NCBI RefSeq assembly: GCF_030269365.1
Contig: NZ_BSTF01000004.1
Coordinates: forward strand, 124,001 to 188,000
DNA from: Lentzea sp. NBRC 102530
Lineage (GTDB): Bacteria; Actinomycetota; Actinomycetes; Mycobacteriales; Pseudonocardiaceae
DNA length: 64,000 nucleotides
Direction of reading: 5' to 3'
Shown here: one piece after another, positions 1-8,212 of the stretch
Position numbering within the stretch: position 1 is the stretch's first letter
How the letters are laid out: the number at the start of each line of letters is the position of its first letter
Made by a program: the position numbers and the translations under genes
The notes under the pieces: model-generated
Databases searched by the model: none
Told to the model about the DNA's origin: nothing
The model's input: only the letters and a program-made list of their open reading frames with translations

Positions 1-200
1 CGGTGGCGTTCGGTGCCGCCGGTCTCGGCGCCGCGCAGGGGTTCACCACGGGCATCGTCTACGGCGTGCTGGCGCTCATCGCCGCACTGCCCGGCGCGGT
101 CGTGCTCTTCCTGTCACGCCGTGCCGGGACGGAAGAGGTCCAGGTAGTGGCGGAACGAGTCGACGAGTCCCGTGAGCAGGAGCTCGCCCTTGCGCGCTGA
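1..200 (+). CDS. C-terminal end of a probable MFS transporter (partial)
   Basis: The reading frame is open from the left edge and stops at 198-200. It encodes a glycine/alanine-rich hydrophobic segment (AAQGFTTGIVYGVLALIAALPG) that looks like the last membrane helix of a major-facilitator permease, followed by a short charged tail. The last 87 bases overlap the 3' end of the convergent creatininase gene, which is longer than usual, so the true end could be misread. The family call rests on one helix only, and the start lies outside the window. Confidence 0.45.
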   Translation, partial: VAFGAAGLGAAQGFTTGIVYGVLALIAALPGAVVLFLSRRAGTEEVQVVAERVDESREQELALAR

Positions 201-809
201 CGCGAGGGACGGACGCCCGATGACGCCGGAGGACGTGTACGGCGCCAGACCGAGGGTGAGCATGTGCCGCCGGTCCTCAGCCAGGTGATCAGCGGTTTCG
301 TAGCCGGGACGGATCAGATCGGGGTGGGCGTGCAGCAGGATCGAGGTCTCCAGCTCGCCCGCGTGCATGTCGCTGTACGCCGAGGTCTCGATGCCGGCCT
401 TCTCCCGCGCGAACGCCCAGTCGTCCCGGCCGGGGAACAGCGCCAGCCCCTCGCCCTCCTGCACGACGTTCGACAGCACGTAGTTGCCGCCGTGGCCGTT
501 GACCAGCACGACGTGCGTGACTCCCGTGCGCCGCAGGGACTCGGCGATGTCGTCGACGACTGAGATCAACGTGCGCGCGGAGATGCTGACGGTGCCCGGC
601 CAGCCGGCGTGCTCCTGCGAACACGAGAACTGGATCGGCGGCAGCAGGCGGACCTCGTCGTACCGCTCGGCGATCGCCGACGCGATGGTCCACGCGATCA
701 CCGAGTCCGTCGCCAGCGGCAGGTGCGGGCCGTGCTGCTCGGTGCTGCCGACCGGGAGCACGGCCACGCTCTTACCGCGGACGTCGACCGTGGTGTCACT
801 CGGAAACAT
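114..809 (-). CDS. creatininase-family amidohydrolase
   Basis: Metal-dependent amide or formamide hydrolase of the creatininase fold (about 231 aa). The metal-site signatures are present in order: STEQHGPHLPLATD near the N-terminus, VLVNGHGGN in the middle and DMHAGELETS after it. Family members include creatininase, mycofactocin MftE and the archaeal FAPy deformylase ArfB; the sequence alone does not give the substrate. The ATG at 809 was chosen; an in-frame TTG lies at 827. It overlaps the end of the upstream dehydrogenase-like gene by 14 bases, so the two are probably co-translated. A RibD-type reductase lies 2 kb away, which fits a pterin or deazaflavin precursor role better than creatinine breakdown (inference). 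Confidence 0.85.
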   Translation of the reverse strand: MFPSDTTVDVRGKSVAVLPVGSTEQHGPHLPLATDSVIAWTIASAIAERYDEVRLLPPIQFSCSQEHAGWPGTVSISARTLISVVDDIAESLRRTGVTHVVLVNGHGGNYVLSNVVQEGEGLALFPGRDDWAFAREKAGIETSAYSDMHAGELETSILLHAHPDLIRPGYETADHLAEDRRHMLTLGLAPYTSSGVIGRPSLASARKGELLLTGLVDSFRHYLDLFRPGTA

Positions 810-1773
810 GGTCCTGACCGTAGTCAATGCGGTGGCACAGCGCCGGAATCTCCCCGTCGGCCAGTTTCGGCATGACCTCGGGCAGTTCCTCGAACGGGCT
901 GTGGCCCGTGATGAGCGCGTCGAACCTGGCGTCGGCCAGCAGGTCGAGCGCGACGGCCATGCGTTCGCCGTAGGTGCGGTCGGGACGGCCGACGACGCCG
1001 ACCTGGCTGCTGCGGATCGTGAGCCGCCGCGAGTGGAAGAACTCGCCCAGCGGTACGGAGATCCTGCGGTCCCCGTACCAGCTCAGCTCGACCACCCTGC
1101 CCTCCGGCGCGAGCAGGTTCAGCGCGGTGGACAGACCCGCCTCGGTCGCACTGGCGTGGAAGACCAGATCGCACCCGTCGAGGGCGTTGCCCGGGAGTGC
1201 GAAGCCGACGCCGAGCTTCCGGGCGACTTCCTCGCGCGCGGGGTCGGCGTCCACGAGCTCGACGCGGGCTCCGGGGAACGTCGCGAGCACCGCCGCGATG
1301 CTCGACCCGACCATGCCGCCACCGACCACCGCGATCCGGTCACCGATCAACGGCCGTGCGTCCCACACGGCGTTCACCGCGGTCTCGACGGTGCCCGCCA
1401 GCACCGCGCGTCCGGCCGGAACCGCCTCCGGCACGAGCGTGACCGACGTTTCCGGGACGACGTACCGGGTCTGATGTGGATAGAGGCAGAACACGGTGCG
1501 GCCCTTGAGGTCCCCGTTCTGCACGACGCCCACGTTGAGGTAGCCGTACTTCACCGGCCACGGGAAGTCGCCCTCCTGGAACGGCGCGCGCATCACCGCG
1601 TACTGGTTCTCCGGCACGCCACCGCGGAACACGAGCGTCTCCGTGCCGCGGCTCACCCCCGAGAACAGCGTGCGCACCTCGACCTCACCGGGACCGGGCT
1701 CGGCCAGTGTGACCTGCCGAACTTCCCCTTTTCCGGATTCATTGAGCCAAAAGGCACTCGCCGTACGTGTCAC
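796..1773 (-). CDS. zinc-type alcohol dehydrogenase-like protein
   Basis: MDR-superfamily oxidoreductase, 325 aa. A clear NAD(P)-binding Rossmann motif (VVGGGMVGSS, then an acidic VELVDAD) follows a GroES-like N-terminal half. The usual catalytic zinc ligands (a GHE motif) and the four-cysteine structural zinc lobe are not visible, so despite the family name it may be zinc-free, like BchC-type or quinone-reductase-type members. GTG start at 1773 with a GGAGG Shine-Dalgarno about 8 bases upstream. It is first in a leftward operon with the creatininase-like gene and divergent from the CDP-alcohol phosphatidyltransferase, separated by only about 40 bases that must hold both promoters. Confidence 0.8.
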   Translation of the reverse strand: MTRTASAFWLNESGKGEVRQVTLAEPGPGEVEVRTLFSGVSRGTETLVFRGGVPENQYAVMRAPFQEGDFPWPVKYGYLNVGVVQNGDLKGRTVFCLYPHQTRYVVPETSVTLVPEAVPAGRAVLAGTVETAVNAVWDARPLIGDRIAVVGGGMVGSSIAAVLATFPGARVELVDADPAREEVARKLGVGFALPGNALDGCDLVFHASATEAGLSTALNLLAPEGRVVELSWYGDRRISVPLGEFFHSRRLTIRSSQVGVVGRPDRTYGERMAVALDLLADARFDALITGHSPFEELPEVMPKLADGEIPALCHRIDYGQDHVSE

Positions 1774-1814
1774 TCACAACACCTCCGCCGCACGAAGTTC
1801 GTTAGGGGCACCTG

Positions 1815-2549
1815 ATGATCACACTTCAGCACACCAGGACGGCACCCGTCCTGCGGGAGCCTGCCATCTGGGCCGGGTTCCAGGTCCTCGCGCTGGCCGT
1901 GGTCGGTGCCACCGCCGGTCTCGGCCCGCTCGGCTGGGCCGCCGGTCTCGCCTACGGCTTCGCCACCTGGGCGTTCCTCGGCTACGGCATGCAGCGCCAC
2001 CGCGTCTCCTCGTTAGGACCCGCTGACCGCGTCACGCTCGCCCGCGGCCTGATGGTCGGCGCGGTGACCGCGTTGGTGGCCGACCGCGCAGGTCAGGACG
2101 TTCCGGTCGCTCTGGTCGTGACGCTCGCCGCCGTCGCGTTGTCGCTCGACTGGGTGGACGGTCAGGTCGCCCGCCGCACGGGCACCTCGACCGCCTTGGG
2201 CGCGCGGTTCGACATGGAGGTCGACGCGTTCCTGATCCTCGTGCTGAGCGCGTACGTGGCCGTCCACATGGGTCCGTGGGTGCTCGCGATCGGTTTGATG
2301 CGGTACGTGTTCGTGGCCGCGTCGTGGCGGTTGCGCTGGATGAACGCGCCGCTGCCGGCCAGCTACGCGCGCAAGGTCGTGGCCGCGGTGCAGGGGATCT
2401 TCCTCGTGGTGGCGGCGTCCGGGCTGCTGCCGTTCGCGGGCGTGCTCGTCGGTCTCGCGTTGGCATCGTTGGTGTGGTCGTTCGGTCGCGATGTGCTGTG
2501 GCTGTACAACAACGCGCCCGTGTCGGTGGGAGGATCCCGCCATGTCTGA
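1815..2549 (+). CDS. CDP-alcohol phosphatidyltransferase family protein
   Basis: Integral membrane transferase (244 aa) that would join a CDP-linked donor (CDP-diacylglycerol type) to an alcohol. The family signature DG-x2-AR-x8-G-x3-D-x3-D is complete in DGQVARRTGTSTALGARFD followed by MEVD, and about six hydrophobic helices surround it. ATG start at 1815 with a GGGG-type ribosome site in TTAGGGGC. The acceptor alcohol cannot be read from sequence. Its stop overlaps the start of the downstream DoxX-like gene by 8 bases. Confidence 0.85.
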   Translation: MITLQHTRTAPVLREPAIWAGFQVLALAVVGATAGLGPLGWAAGLAYGFATWAFLGYGMQRHRVSSLGPADRVTLARGLMVGAVTALVADRAGQDVPVALVVTLAAVALSLDWVDGQVARRTGTSTALGARFDMEVDAFLILVLSAYVAVHMGPWVLAIGLMRYVFVAASWRLRWMNAPLPASYARKVVAAVQGIFLVVAASGLLPFAGVLVGLALASLVWSFGRDVLWLYNNAPVSVGGSRHV

Positions 2550-2943
2550 GCAGACCTCTACCGCGGCGAAGATCGGCAACGTCGTCGTCTGGATCCTCCA
2601 GATCGTGCTCGCCGTGGAGTTCGTGCGGAACGGCTACTCGCTGTTCACCGACCAGTTCGTCGCGAAGTTCGACGACATCGGGTTCGGCCAGTGGTTCCGC
2701 TACCTCACCGGCACGCTGGAGATCGCGGCCGCGATCGGCCTGCTCATCCCGCGCATCTGCGGGCTGGCGGCGCTGGCGCTCGCGGGCATCATGGCCGGCG
2801 CGGCGTTCACCGAGGTGTTCCTGGTGACCAACGGCGGCTTCAAGGGCGCGATGTGGCCGTTGATCTACGTGGTGTGGGCGCTGGTGATCGCCTTCTACCG
2901 CCGCGAGCAGATCCTCGGGGCGCTCAAGCTCGTTCGGAAGTGA
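2542..2943 (+). CDS. DoxX-like membrane protein
   Basis: Small membrane protein (133 aa) with four hydrophobic segments: IVVWILQIVLAVEF-type N-terminus, LTGTLEIAAAIGLLIP, LAALALAGIMAGAAF and WPLIYVVWALVIAF. This order and the GTLEIAAAIGLL motif are typical of DoxX or DoxX-like proteins. The ATG at 2542 lies inside the last codons of the upstream phosphatidyltransferase and GGGAGGATCC upstream supplies a ribosome site; the open frame extends further upstream but would overlap more. Its 3' end overlaps the convergent RibD-like gene by 20 bases. Function is not known. Confidence 0.75.
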   Translation: MSEQTSTAAKIGNVVVWILQIVLAVEFVRNGYSLFTDQFVAKFDDIGFGQWFRYLTGTLEIAAAIGLLIPRICGLAALALAGIMAGAAFTEVFLVTNGGFKGAMWPLIYVVWALVIAFYRREQILGALKLVRK

Positions 2944-3586
2944 CTTTCGGGAAGTAGCGGAGCACCGCGACGTCTCCGAGTTTCGTGACGTCCTCCAGGT
3001 GGAATCGGCGCGCCGGTCCACCGGGGAATTCGGCGGGATTCACGAAACGCGGGGCCGTCGCCTGTCCGATCAGCATCGGCGCCACCGCGACCCGGATCTC
3101 GTCGGCCAGTCCGGCCCGCAGGAACGCCGTGTGAATGCTGGTGCCGCCTTCGACCATGAGCTTTCTCACGCCACGTGCGCCGAGGTCGTCGAGAATCTCG
3201 GAGAATTCGCTGAAGGTCTTGGTTTCGGTGAGGTGGTCGACCGTCGTCTTCGCGGTCCGCGTGTAGACCAGGCTGGCACCGCCGCAGTGCCAGAACCGCA
3301 GCTCAGGGTCGAAGTCGCCACTCCTCGTGACGGTCACCCGCAGCGGGAGTTCGGGTTTGCCGTCGGCTGTTCTCCGCGCGCGTCGTTCTTCGCTGTAGAC
3401 GAGCAGCCGCGCGTTGTCGCGGCGCAACGTCTCGGCCCCGGCCAGAATGGCGTCCGACTCCGCGCGCATCCGGTCGACGTGGTCGAAGTCCTCGGCGTTC
3501 GAAAGCGGAAACCTCTCGGTGCCGCGGTCGTCGATGTGGCCGTCGAGGCTGACGGCGACGCTCAGCAGAACGTGCGGGCGGGTCAC
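2924..3586 (-). CDS. RibD C-terminal-type (dihydrofolate reductase-like) pyrimidine reductase
   Basis: A 220-aa stand-alone NADPH-dependent reductase domain, as in RibD C-terminus or archaeal RED. Visible signatures are SVAVSLDGHIDD at the N-terminus, DAILAGAETLRRDNARL in the first third and KLMVEGGTSIHTAFLRAGLADEIRVAVAPMLIG near the C-terminus. No deaminase domain is present. GTG start at 3586. A free-standing reductase of this type beside a creatininase-like hydrolase suggests a branch of flavin or deazaflavin precursor metabolism, but this family also includes general reductases, so the substrate is open. Confidence 0.8.
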   Translation of the reverse strand: MTRPHVLLSVAVSLDGHIDDRGTERFPLSNAEDFDHVDRMRAESDAILAGAETLRRDNARLLVYSEERRARRTADGKPELPLRVTVTRSGDFDPELRFWHCGGASLVYTRTAKTTVDHLTETKTFSEFSEILDDLGARGVRKLMVEGGTSIHTAFLRAGLADEIRVAVAPMLIGQATAPRFVNPAEFPGGPARRFHLEDVTKLGDVAVLRYFPKVTSERA

Positions 3587-3664
3587 GAACTCGATGGTAG
3601 AGCAGTTGAACCGGCCACGGGCCGCGCCGCGTTTACCTCATGGGGTCCGGAAAGGGGTTGCTCG

Positions 3665-5245
3665 GTGAGGATGTTGCTGCGGCGAACGGTCACGGTGCTG
3701 GCCGGCCTGTTCGTGTTGTTCGTGCTCATCGCCCCGAACGACCTGGAGAAGTTCTCGTGGGAGGCGTTCCTGCGGGTGCCGCTCGAGGGCCTCGTCGGCG
3801 TCATGGTGCTGGTGCTGCTGCCGGACCGCTACCGCAAGCCGTTCGCCGTGGCGGGCGGCATCGCCCTGGGCGTCTTCACCGTCGTGAAGATCATGGACAT
3901 CGGCTTCGACGTGGTGCTGTACCGGCCGTTCGACCTCGTGCTGGACTGGCCGTTGCTGGTGCCCGCCATCGACTTCCTGGACGTGACGTTCGGCCGCATC
4001 GCCTCCGTGCTCGCCGTGGGCCTGGCCGTCGCCCTGGTCGTCGGCATCGTCTGGCTGGCCGCGCTTTCCGTGCTGCGCCTCAGTTCCGTGGCCGCAGGAC
4101 GCCGTCCTGTCGCGATCCGCGCGGTGGCACTCGTCGCCGTGGCCTGTGTTTCGCTTGCGGTGCCCGGGATCCCCGTCTACTCCGACGCCGCCGCGACCTC
4201 GCTGGTCGACCACGCGCGGCGCGTCCAGGCCGGCCTGCACGACCAGGAGGCGTTCGCCGCCGAAGCCTCGGTCGACGCGTTCCGCGGCCAGGCCGGCCTG
4301 CTGTCCTCGTTGCAGGGCAAGGACGTCGTCTTCACGTTCGTGGAGAGCTACGGCAAGTCCGCCCTCGACCTGCCCGACGTCGCCACGAAACTCGCGTCCG
4401 GCAACGACCGCCTGAAGACCGCCGGGTACAGCGCGAAGTCCGCCTACCTGACCTCGCCGACCGCGGGCGGCGGCAGCTGGATGGCGCAGGCGACCCTGCT
4501 GTCCGGTCTGTGGATCGACAACCAGCAGCGCTACCGCAACCTGGTCGCCTCCGACCGGCTCACGTTGCCGCGCGCGTTCCGCGAGGCCTCCTGGCGTTCG
4601 GTGGGCGTCGTGCCCGGCATCACGCAGGCGTGGCCGGAAGGCGACTTCTTCCACTACGACAAGATCTACGCCGCACAGGACCTCGGCTACCGGGGCCCGC
4701 GCTTCGGCTACGCGACCACGCCCGACCAGTTCACCTTGGAATCGTTCCAACGCAACGAACGCTCGAAGGTGGACGGACCCGTGATGGCCGCGATCCCGAT
4801 GGTGTCCTCGCACGCGCCGTGGTCGCCGACCCCGGACTTCGTCGACTGGGACGAGCTCGGCGACGGCTCGATCTACCGCACCATGCCCGCCTCGAACGAC
4901 CCGCCGGAGTCCATCTTCGGCCGCGACCCCGGCGCCGTCCGCGCCGACTACGCGCACTCGATCTCGTACTCGCTCGAGTCCGTGCTGTCGTACCTCGAGG
5001 AGTACGGCGACGAGAACCTGGTGATGGTGTTCCTCGGGGACCACCAGCCGGCGCAGATGGTGACCGGCGAGGGGGCGTCGCGGGACGTGCCGATCACCAT
5101 CGTGGCCAAGGACCCCGCCGTGATGGCGAAGGTCGCCGACTGGAAGTGGGACGACGGGATCAGGCCGGGCGCGACGGCCCCGGTGTCGCGGATGAGCGAC
5201 TTCCGGGACCAGTTCCTCTCGACCTTCTCGCCACCGAGGCCGTGA
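3665..5245 (+). CDS. sulfatase/LtaS-type membrane phosphotransferase
   Basis: About 526 aa. Four or more N-terminal membrane helices (within residues 1-160) are followed by an extracytoplasmic sulfatase/alkaline-phosphatase-fold domain. Recognisable core elements are FTFVESYGKS, the SPTAGGGSWMAQATLLSG nucleophile region, IPMVSSHAPW and the metal-site FLGDHQPA. Such proteins transfer phospho-alcohol groups in the envelope or cleave phospho/sulfo esters. Start chosen as GTG 3665, five bases after GGAAAGGGG; an in-frame ATG follows at 3671. The longer open frame back to 2999 is the shadow of the RibD-like gene. The end is 6 bases from the convergent DinB gene. Confidence 0.75.
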   Translation: MRMLLRRTVTVLAGLFVLFVLIAPNDLEKFSWEAFLRVPLEGLVGVMVLVLLPDRYRKPFAVAGGIALGVFTVVKIMDIGFDVVLYRPFDLVLDWPLLVPAIDFLDVTFGRIASVLAVGLAVALVVGIVWLAALSVLRLSSVAAGRRPVAIRAVALVAVACVSLAVPGIPVYSDAAATSLVDHARRVQAGLHDQEAFAAEASVDAFRGQAGLLSSLQGKDVVFTFVESYGKSALDLPDVATKLASGNDRLKTAGYSAKSAYLTSPTAGGGSWMAQATLLSGLWIDNQQRYRNLVASDRLTLPRAFREASWRSVGVVPGITQAWPEGDFFHYDKIYAAQDLGYRGPRFGYATTPDQFTLESFQRNERSKVDGPVMAAIPMVSSHAPWSPTPDFVDWDELGDGSIYRTMPASNDPPESIFGRDPGAVRADYAHSISYSLESVLSYLEEYGDENLVMVFLGDHQPAQMVTGEGASRDVPITIVAKDPAVMAKVADWKWDDGIRPGATAPVSRMSDFRDQFLSTFSPPRP

Positions 5246-5251
5246 CGGGCC

Positions 5252-5770
5252 TCAGCCCATCGTCTTCTGGCCGTCGATCGTCTCCCGGATGATGTCCGCG
5301 TGCCCGGCGTGCTGCGAGGTCTCCGCCACGATGTGCACGAACACCCGCCGGGCCGACCAGGTCTTGCCCTCCGGGAACCAGGGCGCGGCCGGCAGCGCGT
5401 GCGACAGGTCCATGTCGACCGTCTCCACCAGCTTGTCGGTGTAGGCCGCGACCTCGTTGTACCGGGCGATGATGCTCTCCAGCGTCTCGCCCGCCTCCAT
5501 CCGGAAGTTCGCCTCGTGGTTCTCGTAGTCCGTCGACTCGGGGTCGGACTCCATGGCCGACGTGCCGTGCTCGATGAACTTGACCCAGTTCTCCTCGACC
5601 GACGCGACGTGCTTGATCAGCCCGCCGATGGACAGCGCGCTGGCGGTCGGGCTGGACGCTGCCTGCTCGTCGGTCAGGCCCTGCGCGGTGAACGTCAGGA
5701 ACCAGCGGTGCTGCCGCAGCGTCTCGAGGAGGTCCGCGCGCTCGCCGGTGAGGATCTCGGTGGTGGTCAT
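5252..5770 (-). CDS. DinB superfamily protein (DUF664 type)
   Basis: A 172-aa four-helix-bundle protein of the DinB/DUF664 group; members are often mycothiol- or bacillithiol-dependent transferases or isomerases. The pattern LLETLRQHRWFLTFTAQGLTDEQ, then GGLIKHVASVEENWV, then a C-terminal HIVAETSQHAGHADIIRE gives the three metal-site histidines expected for the fold. ATG at 5770 is preceded by GAAGGACAG; a longer frame to 5908 has no start support. The substrate is unknown. Confidence 0.85.
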   Translation of the reverse strand: MTTTEILTGERADLLETLRQHRWFLTFTAQGLTDEQAASSPTASALSIGGLIKHVASVEENWVKFIEHGTSAMESDPESTDYENHEANFRMEAGETLESIIARYNEVAAYTDKLVETVDMDLSHALPAAPWFPEGKTWSARRVFVHIVAETSQHAGHADIIRETIDGQKTMG

Positions 5771-5810
5771 CGCTTCTGTCCTTCGTTCGTTTGTCCCGAC
5801 ATGAAGGACT

Positions 5811-5842
5811 CTAGGACCACTTGAGGTCAGCTTGTGTCCTAG
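5811..5842. promoter_or_regulatory. inverted repeat upstream of the DinB gene
   Basis: Perfect 7-base arms CTAGGAC (5811-5817) and GTCCTAG (5836-5842) are separated by 18 bases and lie about 40 bases upstream of the DinB start. It could be an operator, but no regulator gene sits beside it. Confidence 0.25.
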
Positions 5843-5993
5843 ACGAACCGCCGCTCCAGCGGAACTCGAGCGGGATTCGAGCGATTCGGCGTTGACCTGG
5901 ATCGGCACGAAAGGGTGGCGCGCCGCCCGTCCGGCGGCGCGGGCGCGGGCGAGGCTCCCGGGACCGTCAGACCTCGGCGCCAGGGTCCGAAGG

Positions 5994-6116
5994 ATGACTG
6001 CCGAAGACCTCCGCCACTACCTCCAGGAGTGCCGCGACTCGGTGGCTGGCTACGACCTGGTCCTGAGCATGGCGAGCGCCCCGATCACCGGGCCGGGCGC
6101 GTGCAGGAACACGTAG
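5994..6116 (+). CDS. possible 40-residue ORF (unrecognised)
   Basis: This small frame begins MTAEDLRHYLQECRDSVAGYDLVLSMAS and stops at 6116. AAGG lies only two bases before the ATG, so translation is doubtful. I recognise no family. The 470-base stretch 5771-6242 between the DinB and PAP2 genes otherwise holds only the inverted repeat at 5811-5842 and whatever promoters those two genes use. The ORF could be the remnant of a longer decayed gene. Confidence 0.2.
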   Translation: MTAEDLRHYLQECRDSVAGYDLVLSMASAPITGPGACRNT

Positions 6117-6242
6117 CGGTCGGCCACAGGCCGCGCGCTTTCATCGTGCTGTTCGTGTCGACGCGTTCCTTGTCGAAAGTTAGGGCCACTCGGTTCCGAA
6201 GGGCAGGGGCGCCGGAGCCGTCGTCTTCGTAGGTTCGGCTGG

Positions 6243-6734
6243 GTGACTTGGCTGACTGTGGGCACCGACGCGGTGCTCGGCGTGTTCGCGTTGATGTTTC
6301 TGGCGCTGTGGTTCCAGCACAGGCTGCGGGCGTTCCTCGCCGGTGCCGGAGTGGTGGTGGCGTACGCGATCAGCGAGGTGGTCAAGCTGGTCGTGCAGGA
6401 GGACCGGCCGTGCCGCACCAGGCCGTCGATCGCCGAGTGCCCGGCGCCGGACGACTGGTCGTTCCCCAGCAACCACTCGGTGATCGCGGGCGCGTCCGCG
6501 ATGGCGATCTTCGCGCTGCACCGGACCTACGGCTGGATCGCGGCGGTGTGCGCGGTCGCGGCGGCGGCGTCGCGCGTGGTCGTGGGTGTCCACTACGTAC
6601 ACGACGTGCTGGCCGGGCTCGCGCTCGGAGCGTTGGTGTCGTGGGCGATCGCGGTGCTGCTGAAGAAGAAGCTGCCGGTGAAGGCACCGCGCCTGGAGGA
6701 GGCGCCGACCGTGGTGATGCAGCGACTGCGATGA
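6243..6734 (+). CDS. PAP2-family membrane phosphatase
   Basis: A 163-aa integral membrane lipid or isoprenoid-phosphate phosphatase. The three PAP2 motifs are intact: KLVVQEDRP (K-x6-RP), PSNH, and SRVVVGVHYVHDV (SR-x5-H-x3-D), with helices between them. GTG start at 6243. The stop codon overlaps the start of the downstream sensor kinase by 4 bases (ATGA), so phosphatase and two-component genes form one operon. Two extra cysteines flank the loop between motifs 1 and 2. Confidence 0.88.
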   Translation: MTWLTVGTDAVLGVFALMFLALWFQHRLRAFLAGAGVVVAYAISEVVKLVVQEDRPCRTRPSIAECPAPDDWSFPSNHSVIAGASAMAIFALHRTYGWIAAVCAVAAAASRVVVGVHYVHDVLAGLALGALVSWAIAVLLKKKLPVKAPRLEEAPTVVMQRLR

Positions 6735-8212
6735 TGGGTGCCGTGTGGTTGCGGCTGGTGCTGTGGGCGGGCTCGGGATTGCTGGTCGTCGCGGCGGCCG
6801 TGACCTCACGGCCGGGACGGCTGGCCGTCTGGGAAGTGCTGCTGTACCTGGTGATCCTCGCCGCCGCGTTCCTGGTCGTACCGCGCAGGCCGGCGGTGGG
6901 GCTGGGCCTGGGGCTGGGCGCCTGGCTGCTCTGCTACCTGCTGCGGGTCGAGTTCGACAGCGCCACCGGCGTGCTCGCGCTGGCACCGGCCCTCGCGGTG
7001 CTCAGCTTCCTCGCCGGACGGCACGCGCCCGACCCGCGCCCGACCGCGATCACGTTGACCCTGGCGGAGTTCGCCGGCGTGGTCGTGGCGCTGACCGAAC
7101 GCGGCGGCTCGGACACCGCGCTGGCCGTCACGTCCGGCATCGGCGTGCTGGGCGTGGTGCCGTGGGCGATCGGCCGCTTCCGCCGCCGCTACGTCGAACT
7201 CCAGGACGTCGGCTGGGAGCACGCGGCGTTGCTGGAACGCAGCGTCGAGAACGCCCGCGACGCCGAACGTGCCCGCCTGGCGGGCGAAATGCACGACCTG
7301 GTCGGCCACGAACTGGCCCGCGCCGCCCTGCTGACCGGCGCCCTGGAACTGGAACCCACCCTCACCACCGGGCAACGCGAAGCCGCGAAGACCGCCCGCG
7401 CGAGCGTCACGGCCGCGGCCGAACGCCTGGCGGACGTCATGCAGGTGCTGCGCGCCGACGAGGACGAACCGGTGGCAACGCTGGAAGAGGTCGTCGCCAG
7501 GAGCGGCCTGGACGTGGAACTCACCAACCACCGCAAGACCGCGATCGACGGCATCATCGCCCGCACCGTCCACCGCGTGACCGCCGAGGCGTTGACGAAC
7601 GTGATCAAACACGCCCCCCGCGCGCACGTCACCGTGACCCTCACCGCGAACCTGGAACTCCGCATCACCAACGGCCCTGCTCCCCGCACCCACGCCGTGG
7701 GCAGCGGCAAGGGACTGGTGGGCCTGGCCGAACGGGTGGCGCTGGTGGGCGGCTGGTTCGAGGCGGCCCCCTCCGACGACGGCGGCTTCGAAGTGCGGGC
7801 CAAGCTCCCCGAACGCCCGCGCGCGAGCACCACCCCCACCCACGTGCGCCGCGAACGCACGGCGGAGGAGATCCGCAAGAGCGCGCGCAGGACCGTGCTG
7901 ATCACCTCGGTCGTGTGCGCGGGAATCGCCGTCGGCGTCCCGGGCTACATGGTGTTCGACGCCGTCACGTCCGTCCTGACCCCGCAGCAGTTCGAACGGG
8001 CACAACTCGGGCAGGACGACGACTCCCTGGACCTCCCGCTCCGCACCAGGGTCGACAACCCACTGGGCGTCACCGCACCCCCGAACACCGAGTGCCGCTA
8101 CTACAGCACGCACCCCAACCCGTTCGACGGCGACCGCCACGACCTCCACCAACTCTGCTTCCGGGATGATCGACTCGTGTCGAAGCAGTGGCTCGTCAGG
8201 AGGAGCGGTTGA
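6731..8212 (+). CDS. NarL-type sensor histidine kinase with C-terminal membrane extension
   Basis: A 493-aa kinase. Residues 1-150 hold several hydrophobic helices. HisKA_3 follows with GEMHDLVGHEL (phosphoacceptor His near residue 188), then a HATPase region with TAEALTNVIKHA (N box, about residue 285) and SGKGLVGLAERV (G box). Unusually, after the catalytic domain comes one more membrane helix (TVLITSVVCAGIAVGVPGYM, about residues 387-407) and a tail of about 85 residues with two cysteines and many Asp/His residues. Start at ATG 6731, inside the PAP2 stop. The regulator gene follows with a TTGA overlap. Confidence 0.85.
   Translation: MMGAVWLRLVLWAGSGLLVVAAAVTSRPGRLAVWEVLLYLVILAAAFLVVPRRPAVGLGLGLGAWLLCYLLRVEFDSATGVLALAPALAVLSFLAGRHAPDPRPTAITLTLAEFAGVVVALTERGGSDTALAVTSGIGVLGVVPWAIGRFRRRYVELQDVGWEHAALLERSVENARDAERARLAGEMHDLVGHELARAALLTGALELEPTLTTGQREAAKTARASVTAAAERLADVMQVLRADEDEPVATLEEVVARSGLDVELTNHRKTAIDGIIARTVHRVTAEALTNVIKHAPRAHVTVTLTANLELRITNGPAPRTHAVGSGKGLVGLAERVALVGGWFEAAPSDDGGFEVRAKLPERPRASTTPTHVRRERTAEEIRKSARRTVLITSVVCAGIAVGVPGYMVFDAVTSVLTPQQFERAQLGQDDDSLDLPLRTRVDNPLGVTAPPNTECRYYSTHPNPFDGDRHDLHQLCFRDDRLVSKQWLVRRSG

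Noticed and set aside
2999-3664. N-terminal extension of the sulfatase-type gene
   Set aside because: This part is antisense to the RibD-like gene and has no membrane or domain features; a good start with ribosome site lies at 3665.
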